A stretch of 64,000 nucleotides of DNA. It comes from Nocardioides sp. S5 (GTDB lineage Bacteria > Actinomycetota > Actinomycetes > Propionibacteriales > Nocardioidaceae). The DNA lies in contig NZ_CP022296.1 in assembly GCF_017310035.1 (NCBI RefSeq), positions 1,178,001-1,242,000 of the forward strand, written 5' to 3'. A model generated the notes under the pieces. The model had not been told where the DNA came from. It saw only the letters and a list, made by a program, of their open reading frames with translations, and did not search any database. This document shows, piece after piece, positions 52,331 to 62,148 of the stretch; the first letter of the stretch is position 1; each line of letters starts with the position of its first letter. The position numbers were made by a program, and so were the translations under genes.

Positions 52331-53095
52331 CTACTTCCGCCCCAGCGACTGCGTGAGCCGCAGCACCCGGTTGGGGACGACCGAGGTGAGAGCGCGGACG
52401 GCCTTGTACTGCGCGCCGGGGATCGAGTAGGCCCGACCCTTCTCGAAGTCCTTCAGCGACGTACGCACCAGGAACTCGACGTCGAGCCACATGAAGCCGT
52501 CGCCGCGGGTGACCTGCATCCGCTCGTGGAACTCGGTCTTGGTGAAGCCCGGGCACAGGGCCATCACCTTCACGCCGCGCGACCCGTACTCCATGTGCGC
52601 CCACTCGCTGAAGCTGTTGACCCACGCCTTGGCGGCGGAGTAGCTGCCGCGGGGGAGGAAGGCGGCGACGCTGGAGACGTTGATGATGCCGCCGTGGCCG
52701 CGCTCGGCCATCGCGCCGAGGGCGGCGTGGCTGAGCCGCAGCACCGCGGTGACCAGCACCTCGAGCATCGCGGTCTCCTCGTCGGCGGTGTTGTCGAGGA
52801 AGCGCTTCTTCAGCCCGAAGCCGGCGTTGTTGACCAGCAGGTCGACCGGGTGGTCGCGGTCGGCCAGGCGCGCCTCGACGCGGGCGAGGTCCGCACGGTC
52901 GGTGAGGTCGGCGACCAGCACCTCGACGTCGACCTGGTGGGCGCGGCGCAGCTCCTCGGCCACCTGCTCCAGGCGGGCGGCGTCGCGAGCGACGAGGACG
53001 AGGTCGTCGCCGCGCGCGGCGAGCTGGACGGCGTACTCGTGGCCGATGCCGGCGGTCGCGCCGGTGATGAGGGAGGTCGTGTTCTGGGGAGGCAT
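52331..53095 (-). CDS. short-chain dehydrogenase/reductase
   Basis: 254 residues. Rossmann motif TGATAGIGHEYA (about 11-22), NNAGFG, Ser in INVSSVAAF, and the YSAAK catalytic Tyr/Lys (about 154-158). NAD(P)-dependent oxidoreductase of the YdfG/DltE-like type; substrate unknown. Complete, unlike its downstream partner. Confidence 0.92.
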   Translation of the reverse strand: MPPQNTTSLITGATAGIGHEYAVQLAARGDDLVLVARDAARLEQVAEELRRAHQVDVEVLVADLTDRADLARVEARLADRDHPVDLLVNNAGFGLKKRFLDNTADEETAMLEVLVTAVLRLSHAALGAMAERGHGGIINVSSVAAFLPRGSYSAAKAWVNSFSEWAHMEYGSRGVKVMALCPGFTKTEFHERMQVTRGDGFMWLDVEFLVRTSLKDFEKGRAYSIPGAQYKAVRALTSVVPNRVLRLTQSLGRK

Positions 53096-53155
53096 GCAGC
53101 CAGCATTTCAGGACGACCCCACCGCCCGCGACCCCGTCCGGCACAATGGGGGGTG

Positions 53156-54016
53156 ATGAGCACCCAGAGCCCGATCACCCTGGCCGTCGCCAACCAGAAG
53201 GGTGGCGTCGCCAAGACCACCTCCGTCGCGTCGATCGGGGCCGCGCTGGCCGAGCTGGGCCATCGCGTCCTGCTGGTCGACCTCGACCCCCAGGCGTGCC
53301 TGACCTTCTCCCTCGGCATCGATCCCGAGGACCTCGACGTCTCGGTCCACCACGTCCTGACCCAGGGCGTGGACCCGGTCGAGGTGATCATCGAGACCGA
53401 GGACGGCGTCGACGTCCTGCCCGCCACCATCGAGCTCGCCCGCGCCGAGGCCGACCTGCTGACCCGCACCGGGCGCGAGCACGTCATCAAGGGCGCGCTC
53501 GAGCAGCTCGCCGAGGACCTCGGCGACGAGGCGTACGACTGGGTGCTGCTCGACTGCCCGCCCTCGCTCGGCGTGCTGACGGTCGCCGCGCTCACCGCGG
53601 CCGACGGCGTCCTGGTGCCGCTGCAGTGCGAGACGCTGTCGCACCGCGGCGTCGGGCAGCTGCTGGACACCGTCCACGACGTACGCCGCTTCACCAACCG
53701 CGGCCTCGAGGTGTGGGGCGTGCTCCCGACGCTCTACGACGGGCGCACCAACCACGCCCGCACGGTGCTGGAGACCATCAGCGAGACCTACGACCTCGAG
53801 GTCGTCGAGCCGCCGATCCCCAAGACGATCAAGTTCGCCGAGGCTCCCGCGGCCGGTCGCTCAATCCTCGCGACGAGCCGCAGCAACAAGGGCGCGCAGG
53901 CCTACCGCGAGGTCGCGAAGAACCTCGTCGAGCGCGCCGCCCGGCCGAAGGTGAAGAAGGCGGCGAAGAAGAAGCCGGCCAAGAAGGCCGCCGCCACGAA
54001 GGCGGCGGCCCGCTAG
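53156..54016 (+). CDS. ParA-family ATPase (orphan, Lys/Ala-rich tail)
   Basis: 286 residues. Deviant Walker A (NQKGGVAKTT, about 13-22), Walker A' (LLVDLDPQACLT) and VLLDCPPSLGVLT identify a Soj/ParA-type ATPase. The last 30 residues (KVKKAAKKKPAKKAAATK...) are a histone H1-like basic tail, likely for nonspecific DNA binding. No parB gene or parS site is adjacent. Resembles Rv3213c, which also lies near rhlE in M. tuberculosis. CACAAT 8 nt before ATG may be the -10. Confidence 0.92.
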   Translation: MSTQSPITLAVANQKGGVAKTTSVASIGAALAELGHRVLLVDLDPQACLTFSLGIDPEDLDVSVHHVLTQGVDPVEVIIETEDGVDVLPATIELARAEADLLTRTGREHVIKGALEQLAEDLGDEAYDWVLLDCPPSLGVLTVAALTAADGVLVPLQCETLSHRGVGQLLDTVHDVRRFTNRGLEVWGVLPTLYDGRTNHARTVLETISETYDLEVVEPPIPKTIKFAEAPAAGRSILATSRSNKGAQAYREVAKNLVERAARPKVKKAAKKKPAKKAAATKAAAR

Positions 54017-54019
54017 GTC

Positions 54020-55423
54020 TCAGGCCTGGCTGGGGGTGTCCTTCACCGGGGCGCCGCCGCGGGTCCTGCTGCGGCTGCGGTTGCGCCGGCGCGGCGCGTC
54101 GCCGGACGCCTTCTCGCGCGTGCCACCGTCGCGCGAGCCACCGTCACGGGAACCGCCGTCGCGCGAGCCACGCTCACGCTGCGGGCGCTCCTTCTTCTCC
54201 ACCGGCGCGGGGTCGACGATCCGGCCCTTGGTGCCGGCCGGGATGCCCTGGTCGTGGAAAAGGTGCTCGGAGGTCGAGTAGGTCTCCTGCGGCTCCGGGA
54301 AGGGCAGGTCGAGGGTCTTGTTGATCATCTTCCAGCGGTGCAGGTCCGCCCAGTCGACGAAGGTGATCGCGATGCCCGAGGCGCCCGCGCGACCGGTGCG
54401 GCCGATGCGGTGGACGTAGGTCTTGTCGTCCTCGGGGCAGGTGTAGTTGATGACGTGGGACACGCCGCGCACGTCGATGCCGCGGGCGGCGACGTCCGTG
54501 GCGACGAGGACGCGGATCTCGTCCTCGCGGAACTTCGCCAGCGCCTTCTCGCGCGCGACCTGGGCCATGTCGCCGTGCAGCGGCGAGGCGCTGAAGCCGC
54601 GCTCGGCGAGGTCGTCGGCGACCCGCTGCGCCTGGCGCTTGGTGCGGGTGAAGACGATGATCTTCTCAGCGTCCTCGGCCTGGAGGATGCGGCCGATGAT
54701 CTCCGGCTTGTCGAGGTCGTGGGCCTGGTAGATGAACTGCGCGGTCGCCGGCACCATCGTGGTGTCGTACGACGACTCGGCGCGGATGTTCATCGGGTGG
54801 CGCATGTGGGTGCGGGCCAGCGCGACGATCGCCGACGGCATCGTGGCCGAGAACAGCATCGTCTGGCGGGTCTCGGGCGTCTTCGACAGCAGCGTGATGA
54901 CGTCGGGCAAGAAGCCGAGGTCGAGCATCTCGTCGGCCTCGTCGAGCACCAGTGCGTGCACGTGGGAGAGGTCGAGCGCGCGGCGGTTGGCCAGGTCGAT
55001 GAGGCGACCGGGGGTGCCGACCACGATGTCGACGCCGGACTCGAGGGCCTCGAGCTGGGTGTCGTAGCCGACGCCGCCGTAGACGGTGAGGACCCGCAGG
55101 CCCATGTCCTTGCTGGCGAGGTGGAGGTCGTTGGACACCTGGAGCGCGAGCTCGCGGGTGGGGGCGACGATGAGGGCCTGCGGCTTGCCCTGCGGGAGGT
55201 CGGCGTAGGCCGGGTTGCTCGGCGCGATGGAGCGCTGGAGCACCGGGATGCCGAAGGCGAGGGTCTTGCCGGTGCCCGTGCGGGCCTGGCCGATGAGGTC
55301 GGTGCCGAGCAGGGCGACCGAGAGGGTCATCTCCTGGATGGCGAAGGGGGTGGTGATGCCGGCGCGCTCGAGCGCGTCGCAGATCTCGGGCAGCACGCCC
55401 AAGTCACGGAAGGTGGTGGTCAC
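54020..55423 (-). CDS. DEAD-box RNA helicase (RhlE-like)
   Basis: 467 residues. All motifs are in order: Q motif (GITTPFAIQEMTL), ARTGTGKT, PTRELALQ, LDEADEMLDLG, FSATMP, DVAARGIDVRG and HRIGRTGR. The C-terminal tail (about 400-467) is Arg/Gly/Ser-rich with three SRDGG repeats, an RNA-binding extension. Such helicases remodel structured RNA in ribosome assembly and cold adaptation. Starts at GTG 55423 after an about 150-bp spacer. Confidence 0.94.
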   Translation of the reverse strand: MTTTFRDLGVLPEICDALERAGITTPFAIQEMTLSVALLGTDLIGQARTGTGKTLAFGIPVLQRSIAPSNPAYADLPQGKPQALIVAPTRELALQVSNDLHLASKDMGLRVLTVYGGVGYDTQLEALESGVDIVVGTPGRLIDLANRRALDLSHVHALVLDEADEMLDLGFLPDVITLLSKTPETRQTMLFSATMPSAIVALARTHMRHPMNIRAESSYDTTMVPATAQFIYQAHDLDKPEIIGRILQAEDAEKIIVFTRTKRQAQRVADDLAERGFSASPLHGDMAQVAREKALAKFREDEIRVLVATDVAARGIDVRGVSHVINYTCPEDDKTYVHRIGRTGRAGASGIAITFVDWADLHRWKMINKTLDLPFPEPQETYSTSEHLFHDQGIPAGTKGRIVDPAPVEKKERPQRERGSRDGGSRDGGSRDGGTREKASGDAPRRRNRSRSRTRGGAPVKDTPSQA

Positions 55424-55569
55424 GAATGTGTCGCTTTCGGAAGAGTCGGATGTCCCACGCGTATGCGGTCAGTCCACTCGGGAAAGCGTGCAAGCAGGAG
55501 TGCCAACCGCGCACATACAGGCGGCCACCGGCCAAGAAGTCGGCGGCTCGGTCACGGTGATGATATCGC

Positions 55570-55575
55570 TAGGCT
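55570..55575 (+). promoter_or_regulatory. -10 box (TAGGCT) of leaderless ferritin-like gene
   Basis: TAGGCT, six bases, ATG at 55582. Confidence 0.5.
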
Positions 55576-55581
55576 GCGCGC

Positions 55582-56256
55582 ATGACTGAATCGCCCGACG
55601 AGGACTACCGCCGCGCCGCCGTCGACCTCCTCGGGGCGATCGCCTACGGAGAGCTCTCCGCCTTCGAGCGGCTCGTCGAGGACGCCAAGATGGCGCCGGG
55701 CATCGGCGACAAGATCGCCATCGGCGCGATGGCCACGGCCGAGTTCGCCCACCTCGAGAAGCTGGTGGGCCGCCTCGAGGAGCTCGGCGCCGACCCGGTC
55801 GAGGCGATGCAGGCCTTCCAGGCCAGCTTCGACAGCTTCCACGCCCACACCGCGCCGGCCGACTACTACGAGGGCCTGATCAAGGCCTACGTCGGCGACG
55901 GGCTCGCCGCCGACTTCTACCGCGAGATCGCGGCCTACCTCGACGCCGAGACCCGCGAGGTCATCATCGCCTCGCTCGAGGACGCCGGACAGACGGCCTT
56001 CATCGTCGAGCGGGTGCGCGCCGGCATCGCCGAGGACCACCGCCTCGGTGGACGCCTGGCCCTGTGGGGGCGCCGGCTGATGGGCGAGGCGCTCACCCAG
56101 GCGCAGCGGGTCGCGGGCGACCGTGAGTCGCTCACCGCCCTGCTGGCCGGGGGAGTGGACCGGCCCGGGCTCGACCTCGCCGCCCTGGGACGGATGTTCA
56201 CCCGCCTGACCGAGCTGCACGCAGCGCGGATGGCGCAGCTCGGCCTCGACGCCTGA
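55582..56256 (+). CDS. ferritin-like fold protein
   Basis: 224 residues, all-helical. AIAYGELSAFERL and MATAEFAHLEKL supply the E and ExxH motifs of a ferritin-like di-metal site; the later helices carry DETREVIIASLED-type acidic residues. Similar to the MiaE/ferritin-like group and to Rv3210c, which sits in the same neighbourhood in M. tuberculosis. Enzyme activity is not established. Confidence 0.85.
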   Translation: MTESPDEDYRRAAVDLLGAIAYGELSAFERLVEDAKMAPGIGDKIAIGAMATAEFAHLEKLVGRLEELGADPVEAMQAFQASFDSFHAHTAPADYYEGLIKAYVGDGLAADFYREIAAYLDAETREVIIASLEDAGQTAFIVERVRAGIAEDHRLGGRLALWGRRLMGEALTQAQRVAGDRESLTALLAGGVDRPGLDLAALGRMFTRLTELHAARMAQLGLDA

Positions 56257-56278
56257 GCAGGACCCGGCCAGTGCCAGG

Positions 56279-56593
56279 TCAGGACCGCCGGGCGGCCCGA
56301 CCGGTGATCGTGGCCGCGATCACCACGAGCACGGCGGCGGTGCCGACCTGCCACAGGTGACGCCACCAGTCGAGCCCGGGGTTGGTGTCGTACATGTCGC
56401 CGCGCGCGTAGCCGTCCGCCACGCCGAACACGGCGTAGTAGAGGTAGGTGCCGACGAACGCGCCGCCGATGCCGCACAGGACGGTCAGCCACAGCGGGAT
56501 GTTGTCGCGGTCACCGGGGGCGACCGCCTTGCCGAGGACGCCGATGACCAGGCCCAGGGCGAGGGTGACCAGGACGGTCCAGATCAGTCCCAC
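56279..56593 (-). CDS. GlsB/YeaQ/YmgE-type membrane protein
   Basis: 104 residues with three helices: VLVTLALGLVIGVLGKAVAP, WLTVLCGIGGAFVGTYLYY and a C-terminal VGTAAVLVVIAATITG. The glycine-patterned first two helices match the transglycosylase-associated/stress membrane family. The insert GVADGYARGDMYDTNPGLDWW between helices 2 and 3 is longer than usual. Function unknown. Confidence 0.78.
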   Translation of the reverse strand: MGLIWTVLVTLALGLVIGVLGKAVAPGDRDNIPLWLTVLCGIGGAFVGTYLYYAVFGVADGYARGDMYDTNPGLDWWRHLWQVGTAAVLVVIAATITGRAARRS

Positions 56594-56609
56594 GGGCCGG
56601 CCTCCCGGC

Positions 56610-56828
56610 TCAGCGGAAGCCGACGGTGCTGGACGTCGGCGAGCCCAGCTCGACGTAGGCGATCTTGTCCGCAGGCACGACGACCGCGCGGCCCTTGACG
56701 TCGGCCAGGCGCAGCACGCCGTTGCCGGCGAGCGCCTCGGCGAGGCGGGCCTCGATGTCCTCGGGCGTGCTGTCGGTGTCGAGGACCAGCTCGCGCTGGG
56801 CGTGCTGCACGCCGATCTTGACCTCCAC
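56610..56828 (-). CDS. DUF3107 protein
   Basis: 72 residues: MEVKIGVQHAQRELVLDTD, then RLADVKGRAVVVPADKIAYVEL. This matches DUF3107 (TB9.4/Rv3208A), a small actinobacterial protein next to a TetR gene, as here. GGAGC lies upstream. Function unknown. Confidence 0.92.
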   Translation of the reverse strand: MEVKIGVQHAQRELVLDTDSTPEDIEARLAEALAGNGVLRLADVKGRAVVVPADKIAYVELGSPTSSTVGFR

Positions 56829-56905
56829 GATGTTGCTCCTTGCTCAGTTCGTCAGGGGGTGACTCAGGGGGGTGGTTCAGGGGTGTGTGCTGCGAGTCTG
56901 TCCGG

Positions 56906-57556
56906 TCAGTGGTCGTCGGTCATCGGGTAGCCCCGGATCCCGCGCCAGGCGAGGCCGGCGATGAGGGCCGCGGCGTCGTCCTGGGAGATGCCTCCGCCGC
57001 CCGCGAGCCAGAACCGCGCCGAGACCTGCGCCATTCCCACCAGCGACACCGCGAGCAGCTCGGAGGCCTCGTCCGGCAGGCCGGTGTCGGTGCGGATCAC
57101 GTCGGCGATCATCGAGGCGCACTCGATGGTGACGCGATCGACGCGCTCGCGCACGTCGGGCTCGCTGGTGAGGTCGGACTCGAAGACGAGGCGGAAGGCG
57201 CCCTCCTCGGAGGCGACGTAGCTGTAGAACACCTTCATCGTCGCCGCGACACGGTCCTTGTTGTCCGTGGTCGACGCGAGCGCCTCGCGGCAGCCGTCGA
57301 TGATGGTGTCGCAGGAGGCGTCGAGCAGCGCGAGGTAGAGGTCGAGCTTGCCCGGGAAGTGCTGGTAGAGCACGGGCTTGGAGACGCCCGCGCGCTCGGC
57401 GATGTCGTCCATCGCCGCGGCGTGGTAGCCCTGGGCGACGAAGACCTCGAGGGCCGACTCGAGCAGCTGCACGCGTCGCTCGCGGCGCGGCATCCGCCCG
57501 CCGCGCGGTCGCGGGAGCGCGCCGTCGGGCGTGGTGTCGGGGCTGCCTGCGGTCAC
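56906..57556 (-). CDS. TetR-family transcriptional regulator
   Basis: 216 residues. Helix-turn-helix at about 30-75 (LESALEVFVAQGYHAAAMDDI, then AGVSKPVLYQHFPGK) and an all-helical ligand/dimer domain. Corresponds to Rv3208, whose neighbours (DUF3107, moeZ) are the same. Divergent from moeZ across 173 bp, so may regulate itself or moeZ; the ligand is unknown. Confidence 0.93.
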   Translation of the reverse strand: MTAGSPDTTPDGALPRPRGGRMPRRERRVQLLESALEVFVAQGYHAAAMDDIAERAGVSKPVLYQHFPGKLDLYLALLDASCDTIIDGCREALASTTDNKDRVAATMKVFYSYVASEEGAFRLVFESDLTSEPDVRERVDRVTIECASMIADVIRTDTGLPDEASELLAVSLVGMAQVSARFWLAGGGGISQDDAAALIAGLAWRGIRGYPMTDDH

Positions 57557-57729
57557 GTCGTGCTCCTGGTGCTGACTGGCGGATACTCCTGGGTAGTGCG
57601 GGGCGAGCCTATCCGCCCCGTGCCGGTCCGGATGCCGGGACGTCGTACGGCGGGTCGCGGGGCCGGGGGGAACATGGACGGGTTCCCGATGGTTGTGCCG
57701 GGACCTGGTCGTCCCACGAAGGAGTCACC

Positions 57730-58929
57730 GTGTCGTACCCCGCGCTCGTCGAGCCGGCTGCCGAGCTCACCACCGACGAGGTGCGCCGCTACAGCCGCCA
57801 CCTGATCATCCCGGACGTCGGCATGAGCGGGCAGAAGCGCCTGAAGAACGCCAAGGTGCTCGTCATCGGCGCGGGCGGCCTCGGCTCCCCGGCGCTGCTC
57901 TACCTCGCCGCCGCCGGTGTCGGCACGATCGGCATCGCCGAGTTCGACGAGGTCGACGAGTCGAACCTCCAGCGCCAGATCATCCACGGGATGTCGGACA
58001 TCGGACGCCCGAAGGCGGTGTCGGCCCAGGAGTCGATCGCCGAGGTCAACCCCTACGTCGACGTCGTGGTGCACAACGAGCGCCTCGACAACGACAACGT
58101 GCTGCAGATCTTCGAGGGCTACGACCTCATCGTCGACGGCACGGACAACTTCGCCACGCGCTACATGGTCAACGACGCGGCCTACTTCCTGAAGATCCCC
58201 TACGTCTGGGGCTCGATCTACCGCTTCGACGGCCAGGCGTCGGTGTTCGCGCCGTCCATGTCCGACGAGGCGCCCTGCTACCGCTGCCTCTACCCCGAGC
58301 CCCCGCCGCCGGGCATGGTGCCCAGCTGCGCCGAGGGTGGCGTGCTCGGCGTGCTGTGCGCCAGCATCGGGTCGATCCAGGTCAACGAGGCGATCAAGCT
58401 GCTGACCGGCATCGGCGACCCGGCCATCGGCAAGCTCGTCATCTACGACGCACTCGAGCTGGAGTGGCGCAAGCTCAAGGTCCGCAAGGACCCCAACTGC
58501 GCGCTCTGCGGCGAGAACGCGACCGTCACCGGTCTCATCGACTACGACGCCTTCTGCGGCGCGGTGTCCGACGAGGCCGCGGAGGCCGCGGCCGGCTCGA
58601 CGATCTCGGTCGTCCAGCTCGAGCAGATGCTCAAGGAGCGCGAGGCCGGCGAGCGCGACTTCACCCTCATCGACGTGCGTGAGCCCAACGAGTTCGAGAT
58701 CAACCAGATCCCGGGCGCGGTGCTGGTGCCGAAGGGCGAGTTCCTCAACGGCAACGCGCTGGGCGACCTGCCCGCCGACAAGCCGATCGTGCTCCACTGC
58801 AAGTCGGGCGTCCGCTCGGCCGAGGTCCTCGCGATCGTCAAGGGCGCGGGCTACGCCGACGCCGTGCACGTCGGTGGCGGCGTCGTCGCCTGGGTGAGCC
58901 AGATCGACCCCAGCCAGCCGGCGTACTGA
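57730..58929 (+). CDS. moeZ: adenylyltransferase/sulfurtransferase MoeZ
   Basis: 399 residues. Residues about 15-265 are a ThiF/MoeB-type E1-like adenylation domain (VLVIGAGGLGSP; DNFATRY) with zinc pairs CYRC and CALC. The C-terminal rhodanese domain (about 300-395) has the catalytic cysteine loop HCKSGVRS. It activates and thiolates sulfur-carrier proteins (MoaD/CysO/ThiS type) for molybdopterin, cysteine or thioamide routes. AAGGAG precedes GTG 57730. Confidence 0.96.
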   Translation: MSYPALVEPAAELTTDEVRRYSRHLIIPDVGMSGQKRLKNAKVLVIGAGGLGSPALLYLAAAGVGTIGIAEFDEVDESNLQRQIIHGMSDIGRPKAVSAQESIAEVNPYVDVVVHNERLDNDNVLQIFEGYDLIVDGTDNFATRYMVNDAAYFLKIPYVWGSIYRFDGQASVFAPSMSDEAPCYRCLYPEPPPPGMVPSCAEGGVLGVLCASIGSIQVNEAIKLLTGIGDPAIGKLVIYDALELEWRKLKVRKDPNCALCGENATVTGLIDYDAFCGAVSDEAAEAAAGSTISVVQLEQMLKEREAGERDFTLIDVREPNEFEINQIPGAVLVPKGEFLNGNALGDLPADKPIVLHCKSGVRSAEVLAIVKGAGYADAVHVGGGVVAWVSQIDPSQPAY

Positions 58930-58950
58930 GCTCACCTGACGGGGAGGGAC

Positions 58951-58966
58951 GGGGCGTAACCGCCCC
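58951..58966 (+). terminator. hairpin after moeZ
   Basis: GGGGCG-TAAC-CGCCCC, 6-bp perfect stem, 21 bp past the stop. No T-run. Confidence 0.5.
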
Positions 58967-58989
58967 ATGGGGGCTTCGTTGGACCGTGC

Positions 58990-59862
58990 ATGCGCACTCC
59001 GACGAAGCTCCTGTCCCTCGCCGCGGCGTCCGGCCTCCTCGCCGCTGCCGCCACCAGCGCGCCCGCCTCCGCGGCGCCGACGAAGCCGGCCCGTGCCTCC
59101 TGGGCGCCGGCCGCCACCGCCTCGATCCATCCGGGCGTGCAGATGTACACCGAGGGTGCCCAGTGCACCGCCAACTTCGTCTACACCGACCGCTCCGGTG
59201 CGACGTACGTCGGCTACGCCGCGCACTGCGCCGGCACCGGTGAGGCGACCGACACCAGCGGCTGCGACGCCGGCTCCCTCCCGCTGGGCACCCGGGTCGA
59301 CTTCGTCGAGGGCGGCTCGCTGCTCGCCGAGGGCACCAAGGTCGGCTCCGGCACGCTGGCGTACTCGTCGTGGCTGACGATGAAGCAGCGCGGCGAGACC
59401 GACGCGGACGCCTGCGCCTACAACGACCTGGCCCTGGTGAAGGTCGACGCCGCCGACGTGGCGAAGGTCAACCCGTCGGTGCCCTTCTGGGGCGGCCCGG
59501 TCGGCATCGACACCGACGGCACGTCCGCGGGTGAGACGGTCTACTCCTACGGCAACTCGAGCCTGCGCGGCGGTGTCGAGCTGCTCTCGCCCAAGCAGGG
59601 CACCAGCCTCGGCACCGACCCGAGCGGCTGGTCGCACCCGGTCTACACCGTGACGCCGGGCGTGCCCGGCGACTCCGGCAGCGCCTTCCTCGACGCCGAG
59701 GGCAACGCCCTCGGCACGCTCTCGACGCTGGCGCTGGCCCCGCTGGCCGGGTCCAACGGCGTCGGCGACCTGTCCCACGAGCTGTCGTACGCCCAGGCGC
59801 ACGGCCCGATCGCCGGACTGCGCCTGGTGCCGGGCACGGAGCCCTTCAGCCCGATCCTCTGA
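58990..59862 (+). CDS. secreted trypsin-like serine protease
   Basis: 290 residues. Sec signal peptide (about 1-31), catalytic His in YAAHCAGT (about residue 79), Asp in NDLALVKV and nucleophile Ser in GVPGDSGSAFL (about 228). Cys pairs around QCTAN/HCAG and GCDAG/DACAY fit disulfides. Substrate unknown. Confidence 0.92.
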   Translation: MRTPTKLLSLAAASGLLAAAATSAPASAAPTKPARASWAPAATASIHPGVQMYTEGAQCTANFVYTDRSGATYVGYAAHCAGTGEATDTSGCDAGSLPLGTRVDFVEGGSLLAEGTKVGSGTLAYSSWLTMKQRGETDADACAYNDLALVKVDAADVAKVNPSVPFWGGPVGIDTDGTSAGETVYSYGNSSLRGGVELLSPKQGTSLGTDPSGWSHPVYTVTPGVPGDSGSAFLDAEGNALGTLSTLALAPLAGSNGVGDLSHELSYAQAHGPIAGLRLVPGTEPFSPIL

Positions 59863-59904
59863 CGCACCCCTCCGACACGCCTCGCGTGGCGCGACCCGGT
59901 CACC

Positions 59905-59910
59905 TAGGGT
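59905..59910 (+). promoter_or_regulatory. -10 box (TAGGGT) of the DUF4129-MoxR operon
   Basis: TAGGGT, six bases, ATG at 59917; marks the start of a run of six overlapping genes. Confidence 0.5.
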
Positions 59911-59916
59911 CGCGCC

Positions 59917-60711
59917 ATGCGTGCGTTCGGGGGACTGCCGGCCGGCCTGCGTGCCGTCCTGGCTGTGGCCGCCACCAGCCTGCTCGTGGTGGTGGCCGCC
60001 TGGGCGACCCTCATCGGTCCGGACCAGGTCTTCACCGGCCCGGGACTGGTCGAGCGGACCCCGACGACCACGACCCGCACCTGTCTCCCGCTCGTGGTCA
60101 CCACCGCTCCCGACGGCACGACCGGGACCACCGTCCCGGACAACCCGCAGGGCCTGCCGCTGTGCGAGGAGCCGGACACCTCGCGCCAGGACGCGACCGA
60201 CCTCGTCGAGCAGGCCGACCCACCGCTGTGGCTCAAGGTGCTGGTCTGGCTCTTCCTGCTCGTGGTGCTGCTCACGGTCCTCGCCCTCGTCGTGTGGGTG
60301 GTGGCGCACCTGGTGCGGGACCGGCAGCACCGCACGCACGAGCGGCGCGAGACGGTCGGGTTCACCACGCTCAGCGAGCCGGCCCGACTGGTCGAGGCGA
60401 TCACGGCGGACTCCGCGGAGCAGGACGCAGCGCTGCGCGACGGCGACCCGCGCAACGCCATCGTCGCGGCGTGGCTGCGCTTCGAGGTGCAGGGCGACGC
60501 GGCGGGTGTCGGACGCCGGTCGTGGGAGACCTCGTCGGAGTACGCCCTGCGGGTGCTCGACCTCGTCTCCGCGGACAATGGCGCGGTCAACCGGCTCGCC
60601 GGTCTCTACCGCGAGGCGCGGTTCAGCGAGCACCCGATCACCGAGCAGCACCGCGCCGACGCGCTCGAGGCGCTGACCGCCATCCGCCGCAGCCTCGGGG
60701 TGCGACCGTGA
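59917..60711 (+). CDS. DUF4129 membrane protein
   Basis: 264 residues. Helix 1 about 12-32, an extracytoplasmic Thr/Pro-rich loop, helix 2 about 108-135 (VLVWLFLLVVLLTVLALVVWVV). The cytoplasmic DUF4129 domain (about 180-262) has AIVAAWLRFEVQGDAAGVGRRSWETSSEYA and YREARFSEHPI. DUF4129 proteins accompany MoxR/DUF58 genes and sometimes transglutaminase-fold proteins. GTGA overlap with the next gene. Confidence 0.88.
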   Translation: MRAFGGLPAGLRAVLAVAATSLLVVVAAWATLIGPDQVFTGPGLVERTPTTTTRTCLPLVVTTAPDGTTGTTVPDNPQGLPLCEEPDTSRQDATDLVEQADPPLWLKVLVWLFLLVVLLTVLALVVWVVAHLVRDRQHRTHERRETVGFTTLSEPARLVEAITADSAEQDAALRDGDPRNAIVAAWLRFEVQGDAAGVGRRSWETSSEYALRVLDLVSADNGAVNRLAGLYREARFSEHPITEQHRADALEALTAIRRSLGVRP

Positions 60712-61143
60712 GGGTGCGCTGGAGGGCGGTCCCGCAGGCCTGGCGCACCCGGATCCTGCTCGGCACGCTCGCCGCGGTGATCGGCTACGCCGCGGCCGTG
60801 CTGCTGCGCTTCGACCCCCAGCCCGGGCCGTACGCCGTCATGGCCGCCGTCGTGCTCGCCCTCGGCTGGCTCGTGCTGGACACCGTGGACGCGCCCGCCG
60901 CCGAGTGGGTGCCGCGCATCCAGCCCGCCGGCGACCGGGTGGACGAGGTGACCTCCGACCTGCGCGTCCTGTCCAGCCACCAGCAGGCCAAGGAGCCGTC
61001 GGAGGCGTTGCACGATCGCCTCGTCGCCCTGGCCCGTGCCCGCGACCCCGTGCTGGCCGACGACCTCCACCGCGAGCTCGACCCCCTGCGGCGACTCTCG
61101 CCCGGCGAGATCGACCGCATCCTGACCCGAATCGAGGAAGTCC

Positions 61144-61151
<8 letters not shown>
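60708..61151 (+). CDS. membrane protein in MoxR operon, unknown
   Basis: 147 residues. Two helices (about 13-31 and 42-60) and a soluble C-terminus of about 80 residues rich in Arg/Leu/Asp (DEVTSDLRVLSSHQQ; RLSPGEIDRILTRIEEV). No recognised domain. GTG start overlaps the DUF4129 stop, and its end overlaps the moxR start by 8 bp. Confidence 0.8.

Positions 61152-62144
<993 letters not shown>

Positions 62145-62148
<4 letters not shown>

Noticed and set aside
53096..53155. parS site near the ParA gene
   Set aside because: No sequence resembling the GTTTCACGTGAAAC consensus was seen here or in the neighbouring spacers.
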